Counted from the stretch's first letter, positions 10,411 through 21,861 are shown. The stretch is DNA of 64,000 nt from Myoxocephalus aenaeus (GCA_038501785.1 JBAMJR010000101.1:124001-188000); one strand, 5' to 3'. Made by a program: numbers and translations. Notes: generated by a model not told the origin, from the letters alone.

Positions 10411-10500
10411 ATGGCCACGTGTGCACTATGTAGGCCCGTAAGGATACGTAGCCTACATGCTACGTATCCTTACGGGCCTACATAGTGCGCACGTGGCCAT
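10411..10500. repeat. 42-bp stem near-perfect hairpin
   Basis: Arms 10411-10452 and 10459-10500 are complementary with a single mismatch and a six-base loop. No open frame crosses it. It may be the collapsed end of a fold-back element or a hairpin RNA source. Confidence 0.9.
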
Positions 10501-10619
10501 GTGCCACGTATATATGGCGTATATCTGGACTTTGATTATTGTCTAAACTATGGTCAATGGGTACAATTTTGCATGCTGATGGCGACAACAATAGCAAGTG
10601 AGACATGAGGGGCACTCAC

Positions 10620-10934
10620 GCTGCCGGCCGGCGGGGTGCTGGTGATCTGGTCCTGGACTCTCTCGATGACTCTCATCTTCACGGCAAACAGCACTGGGCT
10701 CAGTTGTTTTGGGTCCTGGATGTAGACCGTCCATTTCCCATTAACACACTGATCCAGTAGCGTAGTGGAGCTATCGGGCAGCCGTTGCATTAGCGTAGCT
10801 CCTTCTTCGCACTTTTCAGTTGTTGGAAACTTCACTGGAATCTCCTCGATTACAGAGAGATCTTCTTCAAGAACCAACTGAATGCAGAAAAAAAAGACGA
10901 ATAGTTTAAGGCCTTTCATGGTCAGTTTTTTCAT
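10620..10934 (-). CDS. Possible signal-peptide exon of an unidentified gene
   Basis: The frame opens MKKLTMKGLKLFVFFFCIQL, a credible signal peptide (the second Met at about residue 6 is the better start), followed by an acidic extracellular-looking stretch with two Cys (EKCEEGATL and LDQCVNGKW). It runs to a consensus donor, AGC|GTGAGT, at 10619/10620. It is not related to the V-domain genes. I do not recognise the family. No certain downstream exon was found; 9507-9770 is a candidate. Confidence 0.4.
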
Positions 10935-11064
10935 ACACGTCTATGTCATGTGAAATGGTCGCGACTGTGCCTTTTCTTGACTGTGCCGTTTCTTGACTGT
11001 GCCTGATGATCGTTGTCCCTCCCGTCACGCCCTCAACCCGCCCTCAACCCGCCCTACATTGCCA

Positions 11065-11205
11065 GTTCACTCTGCTAGGCCTTGTCGACGTGTCCTTGAG
11101 CAAGACACTTAACCCCCCAAATTGCTCCTTGTTGCTGTGTCTATGCTGTATAGGGAAAATGTAAGTTGCGTTGGGATAAAAGAGCCAGCTAAATGAAATG
11201 TAATG
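11065..11205 (+). repeat. SINE-like 3' segment
   Basis: It contains gtccttgagcaagacactta and ends with aaaagagccagctaaatgaa, both hallmarks of abundant fish short retroposons. Related pieces occur at 39345-39577 (minus) and 48938-49050. Confidence 0.6.
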
Positions 11206-11742
11206 TATCATTTAAACAATTTTATAATACGGGTAGATCAAATCAAGCATTCTGATTGGTTGAGAGTGAGTCACATGGTGTACTTTATTCCGCCATGAAG
11301 TACAGCCTGTTTACATTTACAGCGTTCCATATCAGTGCGCACTTAAAATGACAGGTAGATTTCAAAAGAGAAAAGAGTTTGATCACAAAATCGCGATGAT
11401 TTCCAGTGAGAGATAATTACTGTCGGTAATTTCCCGACGTGAGGCGAGTTCTCTAAACCAGTGGTTGGTTCTCAACCTTTTTTCAGTGATGTTCCCCCTG
11501 TGAAATATATTTATTAGTCGAGTCCCCGACCAGTGCAAAGCATTTTGGCACAGCGCTGTGCCATCAGTTTCTGATACAATATATAACATGTACAATTCAG
11601 TTTATGAACTTACACTTATATTTTATTGAATATTTATTAAATAACTATTTTTAAAGAATTTTTTAAATTATAGATTTTAACATTTTAACATAAATAAACA
11701 TTTTTTTAAATCTCGTACCCCCTGGAGTGCCTTCATGTACCC

Positions 11743-11788
<46 letters not shown>

Positions 11789-11950
11789 AACAAGGACGCC
11801 ATCCGCCTGCTGGAAGGACTGAGGAGCAGGAGGTGAAGGGCTTCAACAGGGGACCCTGCTAGAGGATCCAAACAAGGCCCGATACATCTTATTCTGCCAT
11901 AAATAAGTCAATTTTTATTTATTTTATTCTGTTTTTTTGACAGTTTTTTG
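11206..11950. other. Intergenic with (GT)n at 11747-11787
   Basis: Apart from the GT tract, I see nothing recognisable here. Confidence 0.5.
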
Positions 11951-12397
11951 CTGTATTTGGACTGGTTGGGCTCGGGAGATCGACTCTGGGGTTCAGAAGG
12001 TGAAGATGAAGTGAATATAGAGCAACACATTGTTAATCTGCTGTTACCATCCTCCAGAAGCCCAGACCCTCCACCAACTCCTGCCAGGTGGTCCGGACGC
12101 TGGAGAGGACGCCCTCGCTGCTCTGCAGGTTACAGCTGTGTCTTTAGACCACCAGGCTCTTTAAAGGTAACTTATTGTATTTCATCTGTGTGCTTTTTGC
12201 TCCGTCTGTCGTCTGGACCAGGATCAGGACCTTCATCTCTGTCTGTGAGGTAATGATTCACTTTGTGCATCCATCTTTTCTTGTCTGTATTTTAGGGGTG
12301 AACGTAGATGAAGTTCTATCCGGTTCTACTACCAACACTCATTGCTTCACATTGTTCTCCTCTCGTCCAGCTGGAGACTATTTAAATGTGTAGAATT
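11950..12397 (+). repeat. Duplicated intergenic block
   Basis: Around 12100-12130 the sequence matches 58695-58730 (gctggagaggacgccctcgc). Around 12200-12340 it matches the region flanking the (CT)n tract at 25800-26115. It is an old duplication with no intact gene. Confidence 0.45.
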
Positions 12398-12720
12398 CAA
12401 CAGATAAGACTCTTCAACATCTGGTTTAAGTGTCAGGAAATGTATGAAATGTAAAATGTTACTTTTTAAATGAAGTTCATATTACTGTATTTTAAATATC
12501 TTTATTACAGAAAAAACTCTTCAATCACTTTAACCACCTCAACTGTGCAATATAATACATGTTATTCTGTCTGTATATATAATATTGTTATTGTGCATTC
12601 TTCACTGTTTTTATTACTGTCTCTTTAAGAGAGGAGCGAAGGAGACATACAGTGTAAGCTGAAGACAAAAATGTATGCTTGTTATTAAACTGGGATTTGT
12701 TAAATAAAAGTTGCAAAACT
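12398..12720 (+). pseudogene. 3'-UTR relic of a plus-strand receptor copy
   Basis: From gactcttcaacatctggttt the sequence follows the 3' UTR of gene 3 (23423 onward) through the gttattgtgcattc segment. No V or membrane exon precedes it, so it is the end of a copy whose coding part has been lost. Its partner may be the orphan leader exon at 7181. Confidence 0.6.
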
Positions 12721-14340
12721 GAAGAAGGACGTGTTTGTGGACAGTTCGTTTCAAGGGTGCAACAATGGCCTCACAGCCCTCCTTGCATTTATCTTTGTGT
12801 GATAGATGTATTATCTTTAGGATGCTAGCTTGATAATTTCTTAAAGGACAGGGACTTCAATCAGAGAACAGAGCACAGAAAGGTAATTCCAAAAGGAAAT
12901 GTATCTCCACTTGGATGCTTATATATGTGATTCTAAAATAAACGGAAGAAACACACATTCAACTTCAGCGGTTATCAGATTTGTTGGGGCTAGAGACCCC
13001 CTGAACCCCCGATTATCATAATTATTTGTATTCTAATGCTTCAGATCCGTTTCATAGAGATGAACATAACGCAATCTCATATTGAATCGGGGTGCTTTGT
13101 AATTATATTTTGCTTTAGCCTGGCTCTAGTGGCCAAATAGCGTAACTGCAGTACTGAAAATAACCACATGGTGAAACACATCGACTGTAATAGAGACGTG
13201 TACTTATGTACAAGAATCGTCAAGTTATCAAAAACCCTTAATGTTATTTGCACATTCCAAAGATGTGACACTTATAAAAACCTAAGAAAAGTAAGTATTA
13301 CCAATAAATATAGCACCACTTCTCCATGTATCTACTCTTAATATGCATTCTAAACATAAAGAAGGAAAAAGAACGATTATGCTAACAATAAGTGGTGGCC
13401 ATTAACAATAGTTTAGAAGTGGTTTGACTCACGTTTATTCATTTGTGTTCTCCCTTGCCATGCTTTCCAGAAGCTGTTGGAATCAACCCAGAGAGACAAA
13501 GGCACGTCAGAGAGAGGTGATCAGCAAGAAGAGCGGGAGAACGGCCAAAAGAAAGTGACATCCATGAAGCCGCATGTGTGCTCTTGAGGAAGCGCATGGA
13601 TTTTAAGTGGTTGTTACGCTCATGGAAAACCTGGAAAAGTCATGGAATTTTAAAATGGTTATTTCCAGGCCTGGAAAAGTCCTTGAAAAAAAAAAAAATC
13701 CCAAAAGTTTAGTAAAAGTCATGTAAATGTGTTATATTCATGTGTTCATGTCGTTCATTTACGCTGAGTTTGAAATAATTAATATGCTTTTAAAAGAAAG
13801 ATGCTCAAAATATAAGCAGGCATACATACAGGCATCTATATAAATGTTTATTCTTTTAATCAAACTATTGTCTCATTCATTTGAGTCATTCAAGGTTTAC
13901 TGTATGCTTTGTATTCTCATTGTTAGTTTAAATACTACATTTACTCACTTTTTACTGTTTACACCCAGATTTCACTAAATGTTTGGTCAGGTTCTTCCTA
14001 CTGACTGATAATGTAATGATGCATTTATGTAGTTAGTTAATGATGTAAATAAATATATTTATATGAGAAGTTGTTATGACACTTGTTTTGTCTATTAGCA
14101 TAAACACACATCAAAGCACCTTTGGCAACATGACCAATTATATTTTATCTATTGTATGTTAAAAAAAAATGTAAGCGCATAACACACTTTTGAAATAAAA
14201 ATAAAAATCCAAAAACGGTAAACAATTTAACTTGGCTCTGACAAAGGTGTAGCTGTTATGAACTGTCTGTTATTGATGTCATTTAATTGTCTGACTAATT
14301 AATCAGATCATCTGATTAATTAGTCAGACATTTAAATCAT
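12721..14340. other. Intergenic, no gene seen
   Basis: Mostly AT-rich unique sequence. About 13605-13700 contains tandem catggaa/ctggaaaagt motifs typical of a dispersed fish repeat. A short palindrome (attaatcagatcatctgattaat region) lies at 14297-14320. Confidence 0.45.
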
Positions 14341-14344
14341 TATT

Positions 14345-14745
14345 TTGTATTTCAATACTTTAGTTTAACAACTTGAGGAATCCAGTTTTTTTCCCATTTA
14401 AATAAAATGAATTTGAATTCACTTAGCCGACTTTTGCATGAACTAATTATATTGATCTGAATGATTTGTGAAATTGGTACCAATAACGGAAAAGATGTTT
14501 GGTTTTTAATGCACTTTTTATTAATACAGTGTTTAGAGGTCATAGATATGAAGATAACACTTCAAACTTCTCTATCAAACAGAAACATAATCTAAATACT
14601 ATCAATAATCTATAACACATCTTTAAAATACATTACCTCTCTGCTCCTACAGTCGCACAATACATTTACGTTTACAAAAATAAAAATGTATATTTCCACA
14701 CATTATAAACAATTGTAAATTGTTAATTTTTCAAACTACTTTAGA
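14345..14745. repeat. Dispersed unit R1, copy 2
   Basis: It matches 34-430 in the same orientation with small deletions, including loss of the 'attgtaatacatcatttaat' portion near 14520. Confidence 0.65.
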
Positions 14746-14870
14746 CAGAGTCAATGCTCCATGATCTATACTGTGATGAAGTGGTAGAACCTGACTGTGT
14801 GTTAGGGTCCAGATATTTTAATTAAATAAATGTGTTCAGCTTTAATCTTAATAAGAGACATGATTGTGAG

Positions 14871-15238
14871 CAGTGGCGGTTCTACATGTAATTACGCCCC
14901 GGGCGAGACCGCCCCTCCCCCCCGCCGGGAAAAAACTGAAAAATTCTCAATTGCACAAATCCTTCAGTAGAACATTTGAATAACACACTTAAGAGAATCA
15001 ATGCACACAATTATGCACAACACAGTATAAGTTACAACATAAAAGTGGCAAAAATATATACAATCAGATATAGAAAAAAATTAACAAGAGCAGAGATACA
15101 ATAATATAAAATATTAAGAATAATATACAAATACAATATAGAATAAATAAACACACATGTAAAAACACACTAAAGAAAATCTAATTATTACACTGGAAGA
15201 AAGTCAAGGTGTGACTAAGCCCACTAATTGCATTAGAG
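14871..15238 (+). mobile_element. CAGTGGCGG-type hAT end and AT-rich body
   Basis: It begins cagtggcggttctacatgta like 10177 and continues into AT-rich sequence without a frame. No right terminus is identified, so its extent is approximate. Confidence 0.4.
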
Positions 15239-15360
15239 CAGGGGTGTCCACACTTTTTTCACCGAGGGCCACAAACAGAAAAATATACGAACGTCTGGGC
15301 CGAGGTATATTGCGAAATGAATCAAATGAGGTCAATATATATATATATATATATTTAAAT
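15239..15360 (+). mobile_element. hAT end of the CAGGGGTGTCC type
   Basis: It starts caggggtgtccacacttttt, the classical terminus of a widespread vertebrate hAT group. It is cut short by an AT microsatellite and the next element. Confidence 0.5.
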
Positions 15361-15646
15361 TAGTGCTGTCAAACGATTAAAATATTTAATCGCGAATAAT
15401 CGCATTTATGTCATAGTTAACTCGCGATTAATCGCAATTAATCGCAATTAATCGCAATTTTTTTTTTTGCATTTTAATGCTCTTATCAACATGAAAAAGT
15501 GGATTGGCTTGCTATATTTTATTGAAAAACAACTGCCAAACAGGGCAGTTCAAAATAAAATTACTGCACATTTCAGGTAAACAAAGGTTTACAAAATAAA
15601 ATGATAAAGTGCACATTTTGAGAGAGAGAGCGAGAGAGGAAGAGAG

Positions 15647-15680
<34 letters not shown>

Positions 15681-16294
15681 GTGAACATAGCAGTCAGGCT
15701 CTTGAAGGCAATCCGTAGGTCCTGTCGTTGGATGCGATGCGTATTCTATCAGCTAGACCCTCGTCCTCCACAACGTTAACAGGCTACACGCAGTAGCACC
15801 ATTTAGCTATGGCTGCAATAAGTCTGTTCTTGTTGTGGTGTCCATGTGTTTCTGAAGTCATCCATTCTTGTCTGCTATGACGAGGGGGCGCAGAGTTAGC
15901 ATCAGCTGTGTGCTTGGCCATCAAGTGGTGTTTCAGACTGGATAGGCTACGATGATAGCTCAGTTCACAATGACAAATGGCACATACCACTTTGGTCTCG
16001 TCAAGAGAACCATCTGACAACTTTTTGAAAGTAAACTTTCCATTCATTAGCGTCTTATCATTCATGTTGCCGTATCGCGCTCACCATTCATTCATTTCAA
16101 ACCGTAACGTTAGCCTAGCTTCCAAGCCCAAACGGCGTGCCTATTGTTTTGCTTCCGGTTGAGCTACATCCGGCGTGGTGATCGTGGGAAGAAAAATTGA
16201 AAAATAAAAATGCGTTAACGCCGTTAATGAAATTGACGGCGTTAAAATTGATTTGCGTTAACGCCGTTAATAACGCGCTAATATGACAGCACTA
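15361..16294 (-). mobile_element. Non-autonomous hAT carrying a BED zinc finger
   Basis: The ends are tagtgctgtc and gacagcacta, exact inverted repeats, with subterminal clusters of aatcgcaatt on the left and taacgccgtt on the right. The insertion sits in the 3' flank of gene 2: sequence resembling the gene 1 3' flank resumes directly at 16295. The internal frame encodes a BED finger (separate entry), with the catalytic domain missing. A (GA)n tract spans 15620-15678. Target duplications are not clean. Confidence 0.8.
15784..16065 (-). CDS. BED-type zinc finger, hAT transposase remnant
   Basis: The frame starts MNDKTLMNGKFTFKKL and contains the BED signature VCAICHCELSYHRSLSSLKH followed by HLMAKH, giving the C-x2-C ... 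H-x4-H pattern of DNA-binding BED fingers. It stops after 93 residues, so only the DNA-binding N-terminus of a hAT transposase survives. If expressed, it could bind the element's own ends. It is a mobile-element gene, not a host gene. Confidence 0.65.
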   Translation of the reverse strand: MNDKTLMNGKFTFKKLSDGSLDETKVVCAICHCELSYHRSLSSLKHHLMAKHTADANSAPPRHSRQEWMTSETHGHHNKNRLIAAIAKWCYCV

Positions 16295-16388
16295 TTTAAA
16301 ACGTAAACATATACATTTCCTGACCCTTAAACCAGATGTTGAAGAGTCTCTTGTTTTATGGTCTTGGATCAGTTCTGTGATGACTTGT

Positions 16389-17410
16389 TCAATAGGATCC
16401 TCCAGACTGAGACCTGTTAGTCCTGATGGGTTGTTTCTCTGGGAGATTCAACATATATACGTCTGCAATGAAGTTACTTCTCCTAACAGTATATAGTATT
16501 ATCAGTATAATTAGTAAAAGAGCCAGAAGAGCTGCAGCCATCAGTCCCAGTAAACAGTAGAGGACGATCCGTCCCCGACTCTCTGGCTGTGGACTTTCTG
16601 TCTTTGAAGAATCTTTTCTCAGACTTGTTCCGCTTGTCGTCTCAGGTTCTGGTCGATCCCTCGCTGCTGCAAAGAGACCAAACACATCTGTTTCTTTCAC
16701 GTGAAGAGAAACAACTTTCACTGAATAAATAAATAAATAAAAACAACACATTAAGTTGGAACACATTTCCCAGAAACTGCAAGAAGAAGGTTTTTCTTCA
16801 TCTGAATAAAGCTGCTGGATTGAAGGAGTTCTACTGGATCAACCTACCAGAGACATTGAGCCGACATTCCCCAGAGTTCGTCCCATATCTCGTGTACACG
16901 TCACACAGGTATAGACCTGAGTCAGCGGTCCTGAGTCTGGACACATGAAGTCTGACTCGTCCTTCTCTGAGGACGTCTTTGTCCCACTGGACTCGTCCTG
17001 CAAAGAGTTCATCCTGAGACTCTGGGACCTCGACTCCTTCATACACATGAAGCAGGACGAAGGGCTTGACAGGAGTTACCAGCTCACAGAAGACATTCAT
17101 GGAGTTGGGGGAGCTGCCAGTGTTGGTGGTGAACCTCCATTCCAGTGTGATGCTGTGGTTCTCCTCTGCCTGATAGGAGCTCTGTGTCACATTCACTACA
17201 AAGGATCCTGTTGAGGAGACAGAGAGGGAGAGGGAGGAGCAGACCAGCTGACAGCTTTAACATGCAGCCTTTAAACTCATCTACAGGTCTCTGTGGAGGG
17301 TTCAGTGATGCTTCAGAGCTGGAGGGCTTTACAAATACACAAGTAAACTCACCACAGACACAGGAGGTGAGGATGAAGAGGATGAAGAGCAGCAGGATCC
17401 TGCAGGTCAT
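16389..17410 (-). CDS. Gene 2: single V-domain Ig membrane receptor, 231 aa
   Basis: Exons are 17353-17410, 16848-17207 and 16389-16666. The signal peptide is identical to that of gene 1. The V domain reads NSMNVFCELVTPVKPFVLLH in the C-C' region and DVYTRYGTNSGEC in the FG loop, where it differs from its sisters. Trp43, Cys60, Cys121 and Cys134 are retained. The membrane segment has an uncharged core (IVLYCLLGLMAAALLALLLI). The tail keeps the single Tyr (DVYMLNL). Intron 2 is about 60 bp longer than in gene 1, and a hAT element lies about 95 bp beyond the stop codon. It is a likely surface receptor of unknown ligand; the reading frame is intact. Confidence 0.85.
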
Positions 17411-18600
17411 CTTGTCCCTGTGAGAGGAGACAGAGGAGAAGAGTCACAAACACATCACATCAAAATTCAGTCGAACATTTAGGTTGAAATAACTTATTTG
17501 TGTCACAAGATGGCGCCAGAGCTTAAACTCTGAAACGTAAACAGGAAACATTATGAGGAACCTGTTTCCTCCTCTGCTCTGTGTTGAACATCTTCAGTCA
17601 TGTGAAGATCTGCATCTCCAGACGACCCTGTCCTCTGGTCTGAGGTCAGAGGTCAACTCAGCAAGAAGCAACCTGCAGACCGTCTAAGGACCCACAGCGC
17701 ACATGAAACTATCTACATGAGTTATGAATTCCACTTTCTCTTTCCATGTATTTATAGCTCCATCTTCAGTCTCACAGCCAATCGTGTTGAACCACACTGC
17801 TCTCCTCCAGCTGAACTCCTCCCGTCCATATCTGGACATACATTCTAATATGTTTCACCGATTCTTCCATTATATATTATATATTGTATTGCATGCAACA
17901 AACAGAGTATGACTTAATCAACAGTCTGGTTCACACTGTTAACAGACTTCCTAACGTTGCTTCTGGAACAATAAAATGTTTATCTGATCTGTTTCTTTCC
18001 TGAGAGATTTTATTTTGAGTATTTATTTTCTTTTTAAAGAATAAAACTGGTTTTGGGGTTTCAAACATGATGTTTAGGTAAATGATACAATTATAAACTC
18101 TTATAAGACATGATAAATAATGTTGCAATAAATCAGCTTTTTAACAACATGATTCACACAATGAGAGCATGAAGATGAATATATTCACATCACCTTGAAT
18201 GTCTTCAGTCACGTGACCTGGACAAAGACCGTTTTCAAGTTCAGTGACTTCTTATAGACCCGTAGTCTGTTTACTTCCTCTTTCGAGAGGGGAGGAGCTT
18301 GTTTTCAACCCGCCTGAACACCAAAGATATCCGTTGTAAAATACGTTGCTCCCGGCGGCTTCTCCATGGTGCACAATTGTCCCCACCAATACGAAAAAAA
18401 TATCTTGCACAATATATTTGAAAACGCTACTGAACCAGCCAAGAGTGAAGGCAAGAAAAGCATTCAGACTCAAACAGGAACTATGTGACCTACAGTTTCA
18501 AATGTTTGCTGTTTGTATTGTAGGCATGGACATGCATTGGAGCACTGTTTACAATTAAGAAAAAGAACGCATGAAAGGTATCTTTTTAACAGACACTTCC
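17411..18600 (-). other. 5' flank of gene 2
   Basis: The first 300 bp match the 5' flanks of genes 5 and 6, including the CAAGATGGCGCC motif at 17506-17517. No leader exon with the GTGAGTTATG donor is visible upstream on this strand. About 18322-18380 is a fragment of the Harbinger Myb-like gene, matching 20075-20120 (acgttgctc-cggcggcttctcc). Confidence 0.5.
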
Positions 18601-18602
18601 TG

Positions 18603-18665
18603 CTTGCATTCCGACGGAGGAATGCAAGCTGCGGTTCCGCCCTTACCTTCGGACGTAAGGGCGGA
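18603..18665. promoter_or_regulatory. Two adjacent hairpins upstream of a TATA box
   Basis: Perfect stems of 10 bp (18603-18612 with 18619-18628) and 11 bp (18636-18646 with 18655-18665) lie in tandem about 40-100 bp upstream of TATAAAA at 18704. They may be binding-site palindromes or relics. Confidence 0.55.
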
Positions 18666-18700
18666 GTCATCGACTAAAGTCCCTCCGTTCCTCCTCTGAG

Positions 18701-18833
18701 GTGTATAAAAGAAGCTCTGTGACTCCAGAGGTTCATTCATCATGGACTCCTCGCTGCTCGTCCTCAGAAGAATTCACACCAACTGGAGAACTTTGTCTCT
18801 TTATTTCTTTACGCGACTGAAGACGTCTACGAG
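18701..18833 (+). promoter_or_regulatory. TATA-box promoter and alternative first exon
   Basis: TATAAAA occurs at 18704-18710. About 30 bp later lies an exon with ATG at 18742 in good context (atcATGG) reading MDSSLLVLRRIHTNWRTLSL and ending at the donor GAG|GTAATG at 18833. Spliced to the acceptor at 22428 it would read in frame into the gene 3 signal peptide (TSTRDK-MTCRIL). A homologous exon on the minus strand at 56451-56560 has a one-base deletion that breaks this frame. It may therefore be only a 5' UTR with an upstream ATG. Confidence 0.5.
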
Positions 18834-19394
18834 GTAATGCATGAATGAATAATGTTGTGTTATTATCATATGAATCATGAACAGATTTATATGTAAAGGG
18901 TTGGTGCTGTCGCTGAGGACTAAGATGTTAAAGATGATAATGAGACGATATAGTTCTCACGCGCATCTCCAGCAGTAATCATTACATATTAAACGTTATG
19001 GGATGCAAAATGAAAACGTGCAAAGTTAATATATGAGTGTGTATGTGCTTGTCAATGTCATGACATGCATATTTTTGTGTCCGAATCCATTATTTCCTTT
19101 ATATAATATTTTATCAATTCATGACATATATTATTTAATTATATGAAACCTATTCAGTTCAAATATATTTTCAGTTCATTAAAATAATATATATTCTTTT
19201 ATGTGTTGGCGCCTCAAGCCCTGAACATGTCAGGGGGCACAGCCGTCCCAGCACATGATCAGACTATAAAAACTATAAAATAATGTGTTTTCATCATAAT
19301 ACATTTAAAATACACTACTATGGCATGCTTTTATTATTGAACCATTTAAAATAAAATAAATGTTGGCAAACACCAATAGTTTTAAGCTGTAGAC
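18834..19394. repeat. Duplicated block, second copy near 26636-26970
   Basis: From about 19058 to the hAT junction the sequence matches 26636-26970, including tggcgcctcaagccctgaac. This second copy supplies the uninterrupted reference for the nested insertion that follows. Confidence 0.8.
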
Positions 19395-19397
19395 CAG

Positions 19398-20312
19398 AGG
19401 CCTGTCTCACGAAGCTGGATTTCGGTTTAGCGAGGTAACTTCTGGATTAACCCTGGGTTTTCCGTCTCACGAAGCTGGTTCACTTCTTAGCGGGGTGCGT
19501 TGCCCCGGTAACTTACGCTGAACGCCTAACCTGCTCCGGAGCAGGTTAAGTTCCCGGATAAGATCTCAGCGGGTCTATAAGACCGCCTACTGGCCAATCA
19601 TTGTCTTGGAAAAACGGCCTGCCCATTTCTACAGAATCCCGTTGAGGAAGGCGCACGGATAGTAAGAGCAGCACTCCAGAGAGCGTCTCTTCATCTGTTG
19701 CCTCCTCAGTGGCCGACATGAGAAGTGGCAAAATATTTCTTCCTCTTTAATGCACGATCAGCACCAACAGATTGCTTGTAAGTGTATGACAGTTTGAATT
19801 TACTGTTACCTTTTAACTTGCGTCCATGTTCTTATAGCTGGGGTTGCAACTGAAATGAGATTAAATTGTTAAAACGAAAAGATAATCAAAATAGGCACAT
19901 ACATTTGAGACAGTGATTTAATATTACAATCCCAGTAATTTATGCATTGACGGAGTCGGCGATTTTTTTCCCACGATTCCTTGCGGCTTCTGGCTGCTGC
20001 AGCAGTGTTGCTTTTTGCTTGTATTCTTTCTCTATATTGTTCGTACATTCTTAAGATGATGGTTTGCTCCTCCGTTGTAAAATACGTTGCTCTCGGCGGC
20101 TTCTCCATGGTGCACAATTGGTCTAACGGAGTTAACTCCGCCCCTTTTATGTGCACGAGCACAGATCTAGATGAGACGCTCCTGGGTTCACTTAACGAGT
20201 TGATAACCGGCTTCGTGAGACCAATAAGCGAGACCGCGGACATCTGGGTAAGTGCAGCTGGATAACTGAGGGAAACCCCGGGTATGTTAATCCAGCTTCG
20301 TGAGACAGGCCT
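19398..20312. mobile_element. PIF/Harbinger derivative with perfect 24-bp ends
   Basis: The 24-bp ends, beginning aggcctgtctcacgaagctg, are exact inverted repeats at 19398-19421 and 20289-20312, and CAG is duplicated on both sides (19395-19397, 20313-20315), fitting the 3-bp target rule of Harbinger elements. On the plus strand about 19619-19690 still encodes the nuclease N-terminus (CPFLQNPVEEGARIVRAALQ). The Myb-like gene lies on the opposite strand. The middle of the nuclease gene is deleted. Confidence 0.85.
19945..20108 (-). pseudogene. Harbinger Myb/SANT-like DNA-binding protein, truncated
   Basis: From ATG at 20108 the frame reads MEKPPRATYFTTEEQTIILR and continues to KSNTAAAARSRKESWEK, the tryptophan-bearing helical Myb/SANT-like domain that Harbinger elements use to bind their ends. 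After WEK a run of A bases carries one extra base, shifting the frame. Without it the sequence would continue as IADSVNA then stop. A shorter relative lies at 53460-53587. Confidence 0.65.
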
Positions 20313-20935
20313 CAGGGGTGGGCCCACACTGAGGTAAGCATATTTTAATTTTTAAACTCTGGGGAGAAAAAAGGAAGGAGGGGCGGGGTGAGGCCAGTGT
20401 CACTAGTGTGACACTGGTGTGACTTCTGGGATGGGCCGTCAGTGGCGGCCCATCCCAGAAGATGTTATTATGATTACATGTGTATATACTCAGAATGACT
20501 CATTCAAGTCAGAACAGTGAGCTTACCTGTATGTGCATCAGTGTGAACTGTGGGCCTGCATCTGGCTGGTGAGAAGTTGAATGTCAGGTTCCATTCTAGT
20601 CACAGTCTCAAACACTGATGCAGATGTTCATCTGTCAATCTTGATCTCATCAGTTTTCAGGTGTTTCATGTGTGAAAAGGTTTGCTCGCAGATATACGTG
20701 CTGCCAAAAAGTGTAAACATCTTCATTGCGTGTTTTTTTTATGTTAGGGCGGGCGGCATAGAAGTCAATGAGACCGTTGGGCTTGAATGCGTCTTTCAGA
20801 ACATCCCAGTTCTGTAACTCGGCCAACTCAAACTGATAAGAAGGCTGGGCTTCATCGGCAAGAAAGGGTTCTGGAAAAGACGGATTTCTTTTGCATTAAC
20901 ATGTAGTTGCTGGAATCGCACACCGAACTCCACCT

Positions 20936-21861
20936 TCAACATTTCCAGTGCTTCCACACACTTTTCAGCTGGGAACGGGACCGCTGGGTTCTCTGCAGAG
21001 AGGTTTTGGGTAGCAGGATGAAGTTGTGATTTTTCACTTGTTCCAAAAGCAGCGCAAGTTTCACCTCAAATGCTTTTATGTGAGAACACATGTCGCAAAT
21101 GAGTTTCCCCTGGCCTTGTAGCTGCAAGTTAAGGCTGTTCAGCATTTCTGTCACGTCTGTTAAAAATGCGAGGTGCCATTTCCATTCTGGGTCGATCAGC
21201 TCTGGGACCGTTTTATCTTTTGAATGAAGAAATGCGTTAATTTCGGGTAGCAGCTCGTAAAAACGTCTCAAAACTCTGCCCCGAGTCAAACATCGGACCT
21301 CTGTGTAGTACAGCACATCGCCGTGCGCAGACTCCAGTGAGGACAGGAATTGTTGGAACTGCCTGTGTTTAAGTCCCTTTGCTCTGATGAAGTTCATGCA
21401 TGACATCACAACCTTCATGACAGAATGAGATCCCGTCCTTCCATCTCCCGGTTCATGCGTCCTATTAGACCACGAGACGCGCCCACCATACTAGGAGCCC
21501 CGTCAGTCGTGATGCTGGCAAGCTTTGACCAGTCTAGGTCCAACTCTTCCATGGTTTGGCATACTTTGCCGAAAATATCCTCCCCCGTTGTAGTCCCTTT
21601 GAGACTTTGGAGGGCTGCCAGCTCCTCGCACATCTCAAAGTTTGCGCTAACTCCACGAATAAAAATGAGCAGCTGCGCTGTGTCTTGCACGTCCGTGCTC
21701 TCATCCAGTGCTAATGAAAAAAATTCTGTCTTCTGCAGCAGCTGGGCATATACATTACCCCCGATGTCTTCAATGCGTCTGGTGATTGTACTCGCCGACA
21801 GACTCACGGCATTAAAGACATCTTTCTTCTCGGGACACACCTCTTCCGCGACAGCATTCAA
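20936..21861 (-). pseudogene. hAT transposase, broken
   Basis: Two frames are recognisable. 21415-21861 (148 residues, including SLALDESTDVQDTAQLLIFI and the ITTDGAPSMVGASRG block) carries the catalytic Asp region typical of hAT transposases of the ZBED/GTF2IRD2-like group. 20936-21418 (160 residues, FHCI-less continuation starting MKVVMSCMNFIRAKGLKHRQ) is the next part of the same protein. Between them the usual His/Cys-rich linker is deleted and the frame shifts, and the C-terminal dimerisation domain is not found. It cannot make an active transposase. Confidence 0.8.
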
